From Laccaria trichodermophora (taxonomy: Eukaryota > Basidiomycota > Agaricomycetes > Agaricales > Hydnangiaceae): a DNA stretch of 64,000 nt. A program made the translations under genes and the position numbers. Within the stretch, counting starts at the first letter, position 1. Each line of letters starts with the position of its first letter. Of the stretch, positions 33,043 through 44,940 are shown one piece after another. Below the pieces are notes generated by a model that saw nothing but the letters and a program-made list of their open reading frames with translations, was not told the origin of the DNA and ran no database searches. The DNA lies in NCBI GenBank assembly GCA_018417955.1, contig JACTVC010000016.1, positions 434,001-498,000 on the forward strand, in the 5' to 3' direction.

Positions 33043-33157
33043 TTTATTAAAAACACAACAAGTTCTTTCTGAGTTAAAAGAGACGATGAAAACAGCAAAT
33101 AGGACTATTCAGAAGATAAAGGCGCGCACGCGCAAAAACAGATCATCTAGATTTTAA
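33032..33157 (+). CDS. Possible small basic ORF overlapping the pol stop
   Basis: ATG at 33032 overlaps the pol stop and opens a 41-aa frame with a leucine-containing helix followed by a basic tail ([14 protein letters not shown]). It is short enough to be chance. It is listed because it uses the GATGATGATTAG overlap and ends before the antisense gene. No homolog known to me. Confidence 0.25.
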   Translation: MMISLLKTQQVLSELKETMKTANRTIQKIKARTRKNRSSRF

Positions 33158-33217
33158 ATGTACTATGAAAATACATAAGGACTCTAGGTGCCCTACTAAG
33201 TCCGTATAATTACCTAC

Positions 33218-34576
33218 TTAAGCAAGAAACGCTTCGATTTCCTCATAATCTTTGAGCAAGTCGGCAACAGTCTCGTACTCAGCGTTGACGACTTCAAAGA
33301 GTTTGAGCTCCAAGTCCATGCGCTGAAGGACAGTAATGACGCGGTTGCGCAAATCCAGCTCCGTAGTACGATAATAATCCAGTGTGGGTTCGCCAGGCAT
33401 GGGTTTGTCGAGAACGGTTCTGGTGCGCTGCGTGATAAAGTCCTTGATGGAACTATCAAGTGACAAAGAGTGTCCTATGCACAAAAAAATAAAAATGGTC
33501 GTTAGCTTCGTGATATGTGCTATAGCAAAGTAGAAAGGACGTACCGCGACGATGCTGAAGGTTGGCAAGGTCAGTGGCAGAAGAGGGATCAATCCGAGCC
33601 CGCTTGTTGCTGGACGACGCAACCTGACCATTCTCGATAGCGGCCGCCTTGAAGTAAATACGATTTTTAGTGTCCATGCCAGGGACAGCGGCACACGGAA
33701 TACGCACAGTCTCTGCGCGTTTGAATGGGAACTAACAACGAATTTATGAGCATTTGCGTATTAAAAATCAAAAAGAACGCGTCGCGTGGCTTACCTTGCT
33801 TGCAGCACGCTTTTTGCCCTTATCCTTTGTACCGACCTTCGCTTCGACTTCCCCGTTGAAGAGGTTGTCGATTTTCATCTGCGCGAATGACCGAGTAAAT
33901 GAATTGATAAGACCTATGAAAATTAAGAAATACGCACGGCGTCAGGACCTGAAGCGGCAGTAATGGGACCATCAGACGCACCCATTGTGACGTCGACATC
34001 GCCAATAATCTCGATCTCGTCGTCGTCCTTGTCGTCGATGACAGCCTTGGATTTCATGGCTTTACGAGGGCGAGGCTGAGCAAAAGAGCGATTAAAAATA
34101 GAAAAATGAGAATAAATAAAAATAACGGACCTTGGGTTTAACGTCAGCAAGGGCTGCAGCGACGTCAGCGGCACCACGCTTCTGTGCGTTTCCTGCATCT
34201 CAGATGATCTGGACCTTCTTACAGAAGTCCCGGCAGACGTTGAAGCCTACAGGAGCGGTAACGGACTTGTCCAAGTCATTGAGAGCATTGTACTCTTGGC
34301 GAACGATGAAGATAGGCTCCGATAAGTTGTGATCAGTGAAAATGGCAGGATCGCCACTGGTGACAAGAGTCCCCTAACAAGAAGCAAGACATACGAATTA
34401 AAATGACATTCACGTATATATCATAAAAAGCGTACACAGAGTCCAGCAATGCTAGAAAGCATGCTGAGCAGAACAACGGGCTGGAACGTCGGCTTCGAGT
34501 TGACATAAGTCTTAAACGCTTCGTTGATATTGTCGCAGATGACGAGAGTAGAAGCGAGAGGTACAGGAGGTGACAT
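33218..34576 (-). pseudogene. Antisense accessory gene A of the outer element, 6 exons
   Basis: On the opposite strand to gag-pol. Exons are 34436-34576, 34131-34373, 33938-34075, 33795-33878, 33545-33731 and 33218-33474; every GT-AG junction preserves frame, giving 350 codons from MSPPVPLAST to EEIEAFLA. An in-frame TGA at 34202-34200 (codon 105) interrupts it, probably CGA (Arg) changed to TGA at a CpG. Content: N-terminal globular part, an acidic stretch (DDKDDDEIEIIGD), a Lys-rich linker (KDKGKKRAASK, SNKRARID, nuclear-signal-like) and a C-terminal helical region. Unknown family. A TATA-like TTTAAAA lies ~60 nt upstream. It converges on pol, ending 175 bp from its stop. Confidence 0.72.
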
Positions 34577-34632
34577 GTTAGGCTGGGTGAAAGCGTCGTG
34601 AATTGGGCTACAATACTCAACGATTTTTCCCG

Positions 34633-34642
34633 TCTTTTAAAT
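34633..34642 (-). promoter_or_regulatory. TATA-like element of antisense gene A
   Basis: On the minus strand AATTTAAAAG lies about 57-66 nt upstream of the ATG at 34576. Position suits a core promoter; weak on its own. Confidence 0.35.
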
Positions 34643-34833
34643 TGTTCCACTGTTCCACTGTTCTACACCCCTGACTAGAGAATGAAGAATTTGACAACAT
34701 GTTCATTCAGGAGTTGAGCATCATTTCAGGAGGTATCGCATATGATAATCACATGTGCTATTAATAGAATTGCCGTCGCTTCAGACGCACTCTTCGCGCT
34801 TGGCGGAACAACTGAGGACAGTTGATTTTAAAA

Positions 34834-34838
34834 GTAGG
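34834..34838 (+). other. Target-site duplication of the nested element (left)
   Basis: GTAGG, repeated at 48275-48279 directly after the right LTR. Confidence 0.9.
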
Positions 34839-35591
34839 TGTTAGAGTACGTGACTCTGCGTTGGTGTATTCCTATGAATACAAAGGTTAGCAATGACTTC
34901 TTAAGTAGACTGTACCTACGAAATGGTTAGCAGAGCCTGAAGCGTTGAAGCGTGTTAAGCCGTGAGAGCGGGAACGTTCTTTAAAGCATAGAGAGTCTTC
35001 AGTCGTCCGACGATTTGGTCAGTCAATGATCAAGACGTTAGCGCGTAGCTTTAACGGATTGATCGGAGTTAATGGATAGCGCGAGGCTTTATCTATTCAC
35101 TCTTGAGATGACACTTAGTCTTACAACTTAAGTCTGGTCAATTTGTGGGTTAAAGTAGGAATGAATCCCTACTGCTTGCATTTCAGCCTATCTAAATACT
35201 ACAGGACTTGGTGGAGTAGTTACTGGAATGTTCTTCTAATTGCTACACTATTCCTTTACTGTTATTTGCTGAAAGGATATCCAAGCACGACGTGTTTGCT
35301 TAAGACGTGTTTGGTCCTACTTGCATCTGTAATGTTTGGAGGATCTGTTTGGTTTCACCTGCTAACCAAACATTGCACTTACAATTCAAACAATGTACAT
35401 TGCAAGAAATACAATTCAAAATGAACGCGTTGCGACGTGTCGTACTGAGAAATGACGGAATACAACTGCTATAGTAGTAGTAGAACGGAATACAACTAAC
35501 AAGTAGCTAGTTAGGTAATACAAAGAAAGAAAAGAGATATTGTGGTGCTGAACTCGGAACGAAAGGGCAATAGAATAGAGGTATCCTAACA
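34839..35591 (-). repeat. 3' LTR of the nested element (left)
   Basis: 753 bp. Contains an open plus-strand frame of ~87 codons (ATG 35161) rich in hydrophobic residues; it is in both LTRs and likely fortuitous. Confidence 0.95.
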
Positions 35592-35605
35592 TATCCCCCC
35601 CTGTC
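35592..35605 (-). other. Polypurine tract of the nested element
   Basis: GACAGGGGGGGATA on the minus strand, abutting the 3' LTR. Primes plus-strand DNA synthesis. Confidence 0.65.
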
Positions 35606-35634
35606 CTTGAGTTTCGAAGTATTCCTGTGCTTGC

Positions 35635-36597
35635 TCAGTCTGCACGGATATCAGGAAGTGAAAGAATGGAAAATGCGTTTGAATGAATGGGGGATAGGAC
35701 TGATGCGTAGGGCGTGAGATCACCCGCCTCACGCTCGACGTATCCGTTATCGATCAAGGGTTTCTTGCTGAATACGTCGTAACCGGGGTATCGTTTAGTG
35801 TACGCTGAGAGCCATGGGTGCAATACGACGTCCATGCTGTCATCCTCGGTATCCCTCATGATGATGTCTTCGTCGTATGCGATGCTGGAGATGTCGCTCT
35901 CGCTGGACGAATCACTAGTAGTGGCCTGCGAATCATCCGCTGGTGGAGGAACGTAGGACGCCTGACTAAAATGTTCTATCCTTCTTGTGAGTCGTAGGAA
36001 AAAAGTATTAGAAGATAAACGCGTACCCTCAGGTCCCCTGATAAGATATCGGTTAGGGAAATCCAGGGCCGAGAAGTCACGGTAAGGCGCATCCCAGTTC
36101 CAACCCGAGTAGGGACCTAAGTGAACTGATTGAGCGCGTGCTGCGCGGATCCACTGTACTGCTTGATGACCCATGTTCTGGAAGTCAATATACCACGCCT
36201 GGATATTTTCTCGAGACGTGTACCCGTAGAGAGGGTTCGAGCAGTCGGAATCTAAAGCCGACAAGATAGCCGGACGCTGCATGGAAATGCGGTCGAACTG
36301 GAATTGAGGAATATACGCGCGATGTGAAACTGGTAGGGATGGGTCGATTGGAATAGAGTGTACGGCCGCACGTGTTATGACTCTCGCAAGGCGACGTAGT
36401 GCCCACCATAGTGAGGTACCGGTGGATGGATCGAGCGCGTAAAGAAGTTGGCCGTCAGGGAGCGTAAGGGATACGAAGTCGTCGGCGGTTAAACGATAAT
36501 TAAGAGGATTGAGGTCATTGACGATGGTGTTTGTCGATTGGAAGGGTGTGAGGTGTAGGTTCGGGAATGACGGAGTATAGGTCTCGATAGCTTGCAT
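35635..36597 (-). CDS. Extra third ORF of the nested gypsy element
   Basis: A 320-aa intact ORF, ATG at 36597, on the same strand as gag-pol and between the pol chromodomain (ends 36699) and the 3' LTR. The N-terminal ~220 residues look globular (ALDPSTGTSLWWALRRLARV, PYSGWNWDAPYRDFSALDFP). Then comes a Ser/Asp-rich acidic stretch (TTSDSSSESDISSIAYDED) and a C-terminal block ending in SILSLPDIRAD. No signal peptide or membrane segment is visible, so it is not an obvious envelope. No domain recognised. It lacks stops while pol has several, which may reflect chance or its smaller size. Confidence 0.65.
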   Translation of the reverse strand: MQAIETYTPSFPNLHLTPFQSTNTIVNDLNPLNYRLTADDFVSLTLPDGQLLYALDPSTGTSLWWALRRLARVITRAAVHSIPIDPSLPVSHRAYIPQFQFDRISMQRPAILSALDSDCSNPLYGYTSRENIQAWYIDFQNMGHQAVQWIRAARAQSVHLGPYSGWNWDAPYRDFSALDFPNRYLIRGPEGTRLSSNTFFLRLTRRIEHFSQASYVPPPADDSQATTSDSSSESDISSIAYDEDIIMRDTEDDSMDVVLHPWLSAYTKRYPGYDVFSKKPLIDNGYVEREAGDLTPYASVLSPIHSNAFSILSLPDIRAD

Positions 36598-36698
36598 AGT
36601 GAGAGAAGTGATATGGGTGCGTTGAGTGAAAAGGAAGAATGAAATGTTTTGGTGAAGAAAGACGGTCGACGTACGACTTAAATAAATTTTCTGTTCGG

Positions 36699-37786
36699 TT
36701 ATTTTGTCTGTTTTAGTCTTCTAGATCGAGATGTTTTATTATGGACCCATTCTGTTAGCACGACAGGTGCATTTTTCAAATTCTGTCGGGGTTCCCAAGT
36801 ATCAGCCTCTGGTCCATAACCCGTATAGCGTACCCAATAGATGGGTATACGCTTACCGTTCCTGCCTTTGCGCCACGACTCGGCCACGATGCGCTCCACC
36901 TGATATTCAGGCAACTCCTCGAAGTCCAACCGTTTCATTCTGACTTTAGGTCTTTCTCCGAATTCTTCTGGAGATTCTTGGTATTTTTCTAAATGTTCTA
37001 TGTTCAGTACGGGGTGCATTCCAAACGACGCAGGCATGCGAAGTCAATAGGAGACAGAACTCAGCTTTTGGATGATTTCAAATGGCCCCTCGTATTTGGT
37101 CAAGAGCTTGTCTCCTCGCCCCTTCTCATCTCTCAGAAGACCCAAGCTCTTCCGATTAATGACAACTTTGTCACCTTCCTGGAACTCCCAGGTTAGTCGA
37201 TCCTTATTGTACGTTTTCTTCTGGAAAATCTGACCCAGCAATAAGGCATCCTGTGCCTTCCTTCGTTCGGCTTCGAAGGCTTCCGCCATGTGCAACGCCT
37301 TTTCGTCGAGTATGTCCACGCTGCCTTCATGCAAATCATTCCGCGGTATGGCCTGAGGACTCGTCAGCAGGGTTGAACTAGTAATAGGATGGTAACCTCG
37401 TAACAGGTACGCAGGTGTGAATCCCGTGGCAGTATGAGGTGAGCTGTTGTAGGAGAGTGCGAGGACATCTAGCAAATCGCTCCAGTTATCGCGCTCAGGG
37501 TTGATGAAGGCACGAATCGAGATCTCAAGTCCCTGATTCATTACTTCCGTCTGACCATCCGCTTGAGGATGATATGACGTAGTCAGGGATCGTCTCATCC
37601 CCATCAACCGACAGACTTCTTTCCAAAAGTCTCCTCTCCAGCGTGTGTCGCGATCCAAAATAATTTGACGCGGGACCCCGAATTTGGTCACGATATGCTT
37701 GAAAAACAACTTGGCTGTTTCGACTTCTCCAATCTTGACTGTTGTTGGGATGAATACGGCATATTTCGTGAGTTTGTCTACTATTA
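36699..37786 (-). pseudogene. Nested pol, C-terminal part: integrase core and chromodomain
   Basis: It continues the integrase after the foldback insertion: VDKLTKYAVFIPT, second catalytic Asp in ILDRDTRWRGDF, Glu in GQTEVMNQ, and the GPY-like GPFEIIQKL region. TGA at 37046-37044 interrupts the frame where Arg (CGA) is expected. Then comes MHPVLNIEHLEKY and a chromodomain (YQVERIVAESW...YWVRYTGYGPEADTWEP...LTEWVHN), which in chromoviruses targets insertion to marked chromatin. Stop at 36699. Confidence 0.85.
37780..37786 (+). other. 7-bp target duplication of the large foldback element (left)
   Basis: ACTATTA, repeated at 41253-41259. Removing the element plus one copy restores the integrase reading ILVIVDKLTKY in frame. 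Confidence 0.85.
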
Positions 37787-37919
37787 GAGTGGTAGCTACC
37801 ACTTTTATGATAAAATACAGTCAAGTGCCTGCACAACTTTTTGGTAAATGGCACTGTGGTCTTATGAAATGAGAAACATGGGGGAAATCTAATGAAACAT
37901 GTTTCATTTTTGGCCCAGA

Positions 37920-38835
37920 CCATTTCATATATATCTCATTGTTTCCCTAGCAATATTTCTTTGCCATTTCTTTCCCATTTCATTGGCTGACTGGCTATAT
38001 TTCATTTCCATTTCATTGGTTGCCTGGCCATATTTTTTTTCTATTTCATTGTATCCCTAGCAATATTTCTTCGCCATTTCTTTCCCATTTCATTGGCTGC
38101 CTAGCCATATTTATTTCCCATTTCATTCATATTTCTTTTCCATTTCATTGTTTCCCTAGCAATATTTCTTCGCCATTTCATTCCTATTTCATTGGCTGCC
38201 TAGCCATATTTCTTTCCCATTTCTTTTCCATTTCATTGTTTCCCCAGCAATATTTCTTCGCCATTTCATTGGCTGCCTAGCAATATTTCTTTCCCATTTC
38301 ATTCATATTTCATTGCCATTTCATTGACTCCCTAGCAATATTTCTTCGCCATTTCTTTCCTATTTCATTGGCTGCCTAGCCATATTTCTTTCCCATTTCT
38401 TTTCCATTTCATTGTTTCCCCAGCAATATTTCTTTGCCATTTCTTTCCCATTTCATTGGCTGCCTAGCCATATTTCTTTCCCATTTCTTTTCCATTTCAT
38501 TGTTTCCCTAGCAATATTTCTTTCCCATTTCTTTTCCATTTCATTGTTTCCCTAGCAATATTTCTTTTCCATTTCATTGTTTCCCTGGCAATATTTCTTT
38601 GCCATTTCTTTCCCATTTCTTTTCCATTTCATTGTTTCCCCAGCAATATTTCTTTGCCATTTCTTTCCCATTTCATTGACTCCCTAGCAATATTTCTTCG
38701 CCATTTCTTTCCCATTTCATTGGCTGCCTAGCCATATTTCTTTCCCATTTCTTTTCCATTTCATTGTTTCCCCAGCAATATTTCTTCGCCATTTCTTTCC
38801 CATTTTATTGGCTGCCTGGCTATATTTCTTTGCCA
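37920..38835. repeat. TTTCATT/CCCTAGCAATATTTC tandem repeats (left arm)
   Basis: Irregular units of ~60-100 bp made of CCATTTCATTG, TTTCCCTAGCAATATTTC and GGCTGCCTAGCCATATTTC, repeated over ten times. The inverse set occupies 40780-41110. Confidence 0.85.
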
Positions 38836-39349
38836 TCTTGTCAGGGTCCATCCAATGGGTCATCAGGAGGGTGGTCACATGACCAATTTCCTAAAATGGT
38901 CAAAATACAAAATTAATAGCCCTGAATTGTAGCTTTCAGAATCTGTTTGAATTATGTTCTAAAGTGCTCTCATTGTGGAGATATGAGGCAAATGAATTTT
39001 TACAGCACTGGCTTTTTTCAACCTTTTTGTCTTTTTCTCCAGGAAAACAACACCAAACAATATAATTTTAACATATTTAGAAAGCTAAGAAAAGGGGCTA
39101 CAATTATCATATTATAGAAAAATTGACTCAAAAAGGAAGGTGCATAGCCTAAAAGGGACATGCACACTAGTAGACTACAAAAGTCAGACCTAGACTAGAA
39201 ATTTTACCAATAGGTTTACCAATAGATTACAAAAGTCAGACATAGAATACAAAAATGAGTAATGCACTACAAAAGACTACAAAGAGCTGGACATAGACTA
39301 CAAAGTTTACTAATGGGCTATGACAGACTTCAAGAGTTGGACATACACC

Positions 39350-39895
39350 ACAAAATCCGCTTTTCTCATTACAAAAGTTTTAGTGTCTGCTTTTTTCATT
39401 ACAGCAGTTTGTAGTGTCCGCTTTTTTTATTACAACAGTTTGTAGTGTCCGCTTTTTTATTACAACAGTTTGTAGTGTCCACTTTTTTTATTACAACAGT
39501 TTGTAATGTCCGCTTTTTTCATTACAACAGTTTGTAGTGTCCGCTTTTTTTATTACAACAGTTTGTAGTGTCCACTTTTTTTTATTACAACAGTTTGTAG
39601 TGTCCACTTTTTTTATTACAACAGTTTGTAGTGTCCACTTTTTTTATTACAACAGTTTGTAGTGTCCACTTTTTTTATTACAACAGTTTGTAGTGTCCGC
39701 TTTTTCATTACAACAGTTTGTAGTGTCCAATTTTTTTATTGCAACCGTTTCTAGTGTTCGCTTTTTTTATTACAACAGTTTGTAGTGTCCAATTTTTATT
39801 GCAACAGTTTGAGTGTCCACTTTTTTCATTACAACAGTTTGTAGTGTCTGCTTTTTTTATTGCAACAGTTTGTAGTGTCTGCTTTTTTTGACTAT
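39350..39895. repeat. 36-bp tandem repeats of the inner arm
   Basis: About 15 copies of TTTGTAGTGTCCGCTTTTTT plus ATTACAACAG with T-tract length variation. Inverse copies lie at ~40600-40770. Confidence 0.85.
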
Positions 39896-41259
39896 GTCAG
39901 TTTCTAGTGTCCGTTTTTTTAGATTATGACAGTTTGTAGTCTTCCCTTTTTTGGACTACAACAGTGGGTAGAATCCACTTTTTTGGACTACAGCAGTTTA
40001 CAATATCCACTCTTTAAGACTACTAAGTTTGTAGTCTGCTTTTCTGACATTTAGTTTGTAGTAGGTATGGGTTTATGACATGTGAGATGAATTGACTCTG
40101 CCAGTCATGCCCAACTTGTTGTCTTTCACATCAGTGGTGCCTGTCTCTCTTTTCAGCTGACCAGCCACTATCCCATCTCTCTGGACTCAGTCAAACATCT
40201 ATTGATATCAGTAGCTACTGTCCTATAATGAGTGTCTCTCATTGGTCTTCTCTGTCAAGTCAAATTATGATAAGGTTTCACTGTCCAACCATTCATCCTA
40301 GCCAATCTTCACTGAAAGCCATTCAAGAGTACTAGGAGTGAACAATGAAAGGTTGTCTATTCCTATTATGTTCTTAGTCTACTCAGGTGAATACAAGCTG
40401 GAATCTGGTGAATCTTTTCCAGGTTGACCATGAGTAGAGCTGTTGTTCTTGAAAACACAGTGCAGGCTCCACTGGTATGAAAGCCAACAGTTGGGCATGA
40501 CTGGCAAAAGTCAACTCATCTCACATGTCATAAACCCATACCCACAAACTAAATTAGAAAAGCAGACTACAAACTTAGTAGTCTTAAAAAGTGGATATTG
40601 TAAACTGTTGTAGTCTAAAAAAGCAGAGACTAGAAACTGTTGTAATAAAAAGAGCGAACACTAGAAACTGTTGGAATAAAAAAAGCAGACACTACAAGCT
40701 GTTGTAATGAAAAAAGCGGATGCTACAAACTGTTGCAATAAAAAAATTGGACACTACAAACTGTTTTGCTAGGCAGCCAATGAAATGGTGAAGAAATATT
40801 GCTGGGGAAACAATGAAATGGAAAAGAAATGGGAAAGAAATATGGCTAGGCAGCCAATGAAATAGCAATGAAATGGTGAAGAAATATTGCTAGGGAAACA
40901 ATGAAATGGAAAAGAAATATGAATGAAATGGGAAAGAAATATGAATGAAATGGGAAAGAAATTGCGAAGAAATATTGCTAGGGAAACAATGAAATAGAAA
41001 AAAAATATGGCCAGGCAACCAATGAAATGGAAATGAAATATAGCCAGTCAGCCAATGAAATGGGAAAGAAATGGCAAAGAAATATTGCTAGGGAAACAAT
41101 GAGATATATATGAAATGGTCTGGGCCAAAAATGAAACATGTTTCATTAGATTTCCCCCATGTTTCTCATTTCATAAGACCACAGTGCCATTTACCAAAAA
41201 GTTGTGCAGGCACTTGACTGTATTTTATCATAAAAAGTGGTAGATACTAGTGACTATTA

Positions 41260-44200
41260 CTAATATGTTATCGAACCCGTTTGACAAGGGGAGTTCAGGT
41301 ATGAAGTCCATTGTTACGACTTCGAAAGGTTGAGAAGGGATGGGTATAGGTTGTAGTAGGCCTACTGGTGCGTGTCTTCTCAGCTTCGTTTTCTGACACA
41401 CGTCGCAAGTGTTGACAAATTTCTTGATCTCCCTAGACATTCGAGGCCAGTAGTACGTGCTACTTATCCTGTTGTAAGTTTTGTAATATCCTCCGTGAGC
41501 GGATTCTGATATGAGATCGTGTCCCTCAGACATAATTTCGTTCCTCAATCCTTTGGGTACGCACATTCTAGTGTTCCCCATGCTGTCTTCAAAATATAAC
41601 AGTCCGTTATCTGAGTATTGATATTGTGGAAAAGGTACGCTGTTATCCTTATCCTCCCTCATTGCTTTTAATACAGAATCAAAGTGGGGATCCTCGTCGT
41701 ACGCCATTTTCCATTTTACTATTTCCTTCTGATCCATTCCTACTAAAATGGAGTAGCTTCGTGACGTCGACTGCTTGGTCTCGATTTCGTCCGAATCACC
41801 TACTCGTAGTCTAACCGGTATGGTCAATGTTTCCTTCTCCATTTCCAATTCTGACATCATGAAATTAGAAGTGACCGTCAATAACTTCTCTTCGAACTGT
41901 GGTCCCAGTTCTTCAAACATGTTTTTGAGGGGGTCTTCCACAGGTTTCAATTTCAACGAAGTCAAATCAGAGTTAGCTGGTCCTTCCTGACTAGGCAGTC
42001 GTCTCTGTAATCGTGAAACCGGGTCGACATTTGAGTGTACTCTCCCTGCGCGATGTACAATTTTCATATTTGGGAAGGCCGAGAACACCAGACCCCACGT
42101 GAGTAGTCTCCGATTAATGTTCTGGAAAGTCTTGCTCCATGTCAATGCGGCGTGGTCCGTTATGGCTAGAATTGTTTCACCTTCAAGGTATGGTTGAAAC
42201 TTGATAAGTCCCTCTTTCAATGCTAATGCTTCTCTTTTGGTAGGTGAATAATTCCTTTCTGCAGCTTGTAATACACGCGACCAATAAGCAACTACTCGTT
42301 CAACGTGAACTATAGTCTTATCAAATTCGCTATCCCATTGCCCAACTGGGGGGATGTCTGATCCTTCCTTGTCTAAGTGAGTAACTAAATCCGGTATCGG
42401 TTCCCCTTTCTTGAACGCCCTTTCTAATTTTTCGTAAGCCTTGGTGCCCTTTAGGTCGCCTACCCTTATTGGCTGAACTTGCTGCAAGATGGCGGCTACC
42501 GCGAAGTCACAGGCATCGGAGTAAATTCGATAAGGCCTTCCCGGTATTGCATGAGCTCGTACTGGTGCTTCTGTAAGAACTTGCTTGCATAAATCGTAGG
42601 CCGTTTGTTCCTCCTTACCCCAGGTCCATTTATTCTTCTCTTAAGTAATTGGAATAAAGGATGTGCTATCCAAGCGTAGAAAGGGATATACGAGGAAAAA
42701 TACACCATCATGCCCAAAAACACTTGTAAGTCGTGCACATTTTTAGGATCTTCCAATTGCACGATGGCGTCAACTTTCTCCTTATGAGTAGACAACCCCA
42801 ACCTGGAAACCTTCTGTCCTAAAAGCATAATCGACTGATATCCAAAATGGCACTTTGAAGGGGAAAGTGTAATTCCCGATGACTTGATGGCTCCTAATAT
42901 GGTATTGATATGTAGACAGTGATCTTCAAAAGTTTTCGAAAAAATTACTATATCATCAATGTAAACTAATGCGAAAATCCATAAAAACGGCGCTAAGATT
43001 TTCTGCATTACTCTTTAGAAAACTGCTGGACCATTCCGATATCCAAATGGCATTCTTCTAAATTGAAACAGTCCTCGATGACAACGAAACGCTAACTTTT
43101 CGCGATCGTTCGGTGCAACGCTGAGTTGAGTGAATCCGGCGAGAGCGTCCAGCGTCGACAGGTACTGACTTCCTTCCAGAGATTGCAATATTTCCTCTTG
43201 CCTTGGAAGAGGGAATTCGTCTGGGATTACTTTCTCGTTTAAGCGTCTGAGATCTATGACCATCCGAGGCTTACCGTTCCTATACGCAATAAAGACAGGT
43301 GCACCCCATGGGCTCTGAGATGGCTCGATAACGTCCAAGTTCAGCCAAGAGTCCATTTGTTTATCTATAACTTCTCGATTAGCAGGTGAAGCGTGAAAAG
43401 GGGGTACGGATATGGGTTTAGTATCGGGTACTAACGAGATTTTTACTTCTTCCGCGTAATTTCCTAATCGCCCGTTCATTCCAAACACTCCCTTGTGTTT
43501 AATAAGAATGTCTCTAACCTTCGCAATCTGATTCTGAGATAATCCTGACGAAATATCTAATTCTTTCAATAACTCACTTTCGGGAATAAAGTCTTCTGGC
43601 ATCTCAGCTGTCTTTGGTCCTCCCTCCACCGGGGGTTCGGCCAAGGGATCTTCCTCCATATGTCGAAGCCTCGAGGGGTCCAAAATCTGCTGTATTTGAC
43701 TTTTACCCATGTGGACGAAAGGATTATTCCGCGTACTTACCCTAGAAGCTAATGATTGTTCTTGAATTAAAGTTCGAATCAGGCGAGTCCTGCTCTCTGC
43801 CTCATGTTTCTGCGATTCCGAAAGTCGATCCTTCCCATCTAGCCAAGACGAGGGATTTCTCGCTGCTCCCAGTACTTGACCGGCTGGGATGACGATTGGG
43901 TTCCTTGAGAAATTCGAAACAAATACTCTTCCGTCCTTGCGGTCGATTAGCGTGTCTGCGCAACCATATAATTCTTCTGGATTCCCGTTCGATACAAACG
44001 ATCTCTCGACAAATATCGTAGAAGTAGGGTCGTTGAAATTAGCATGAACCTCCACCAACTTAGAAGATTCGGGAGGTATGCTGACCTGATATTTAGATCG
44101 GACTTGGTGTTCTGTCTGTAGGTGTCTGATACGTCTCTTCTGTACCTGAGATTTTCAATGAGCTTTGGATTTCAAAACCCGACTGGTGATATCGGATCGA

Positions 44201-44940
44201 ACTCTTACCTTGAAAGAGTGTCCGTCCTCATCAAGGAATGGTTTACTCAGGGTATTATGAACCCTGATCGATCTACCAGATCTTCCGAATCTCAGCGTGG
44301 TTTCTCCTTCGTCGCGCAATAACGATATCGAATACTGGTCGGTGAAGTCGTTACCTAAGATGAAATCTGCAGACATTCCCTTGACAACATAGGCCTCCAC
44401 ATTCATTTGAACTGGTCCTAGCGGTGTCTTGAAAATTAAGTCCAGAATGACATATCCAGTAATAACAGTCTTACCAGTGACTTGAATAAGCTTGATCCGC
44501 TGACCCGTTCGAACCCTGGGTGCCTTCAACATTTGATCTAGGGTTTTCTGTGATATCAATGTGATATCCGATCCTGAATCTATAATTACGGGGATAGGTT
44601 TGGCGTCCAGACTGTTTACAGACGCGAATGCTTCGGTAGCTTTAGCCCCCAGAAATGAGCATCCCGCTGGACGCGCTAAGTGTTTGCGTAGTTCTATGAG
44701 CTCATGAGTATCCTCCTTGGATTGAATAGTGAACGACTCAGACTTAACATTAGTCAGTTCTCGTGCTAGTTTACGTTTCTTCTTTCTGTTTATCTCCGGC
44801 GGCTTCCTTTGTACGATGAAGCTAGACAACAAACATGGTGCTGTTGAATAGGGATTCTTCAGATTAGATTCCCAATCTGTTCCGACGTTGTGATTTTTAC
44901 TATGAATTTTCCCTCCCAGCGGTGTCGAACCCTTCACTGA
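41260..44940 (-). pseudogene. Nested pro-pol: protease, RT, RNase H, integrase N-part, disrupted
   Basis: Starts in the -1 frame to gag. Protease has IIDSGSDITLI and ADFILGNDF. TGA at 44157-44155 follows KSKAH and the same frame reopens at once. RT has PRMVIDLRRLNEKV, MPFGYRNGPAVF, then TAA at 43017-43015 (CAA expected), then catalytic YIDDIV. A 1-nt deletion near 42640 shifts the frame before the RNase H region (IYSDACDFAVAAIL after correction). RNase H continues with VVAYWSRVLQ and LAITDHAAL. The integrase zinc domain (HGGYYKTYNRI...CDVCQ) and first catalytic Asp (TMDFIPELP) follow, cut by the foldback insertion at 41259. Confidence 0.85.

Larger units (their letters stand above)
37787..41252. 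mobile_element. 3.47-kb foldback element inside the nested integrase
   Basis: The outer ~200 bp of each end are near-perfect inverted copies (GTGCCTGCACAACTTTTTGG, AAACATGGGGGAAATCTAAT and so on). Inward, arms are built of tandem repeats: TTTCATTG/CCCTAGCAATATTTC units (37920-38830, inverse 40780-41110), 36-bp GTAGTGTCCGC(T)nATTACAACAGTTT units (39350-39890, partial inverse 40600-40770) and single-copy inner arms (40060-40130 with 40480-40550) around a ~350-bp loop. The left arm is about three times longer than the right. No ORF, so non-autonomous. A 16-bp palindrome AGTGGTAGCTACCACT sits at the left end (37788-37803). Confidence 0.88.

Noticed and set aside
35161..35424. Hydrophobic ~87-aa ORF present identically at 47844-48107
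   Set aside because: It is inside both copies of the nested LTR; identity follows from LTR identity, and no conservation evidence is available.
37920..41110. Possible CRISPR-like array of regularly spaced repeats
   Set aside because: Repeats are contiguous simple tandem units without unique spacers, in a eukaryotic foldback element.
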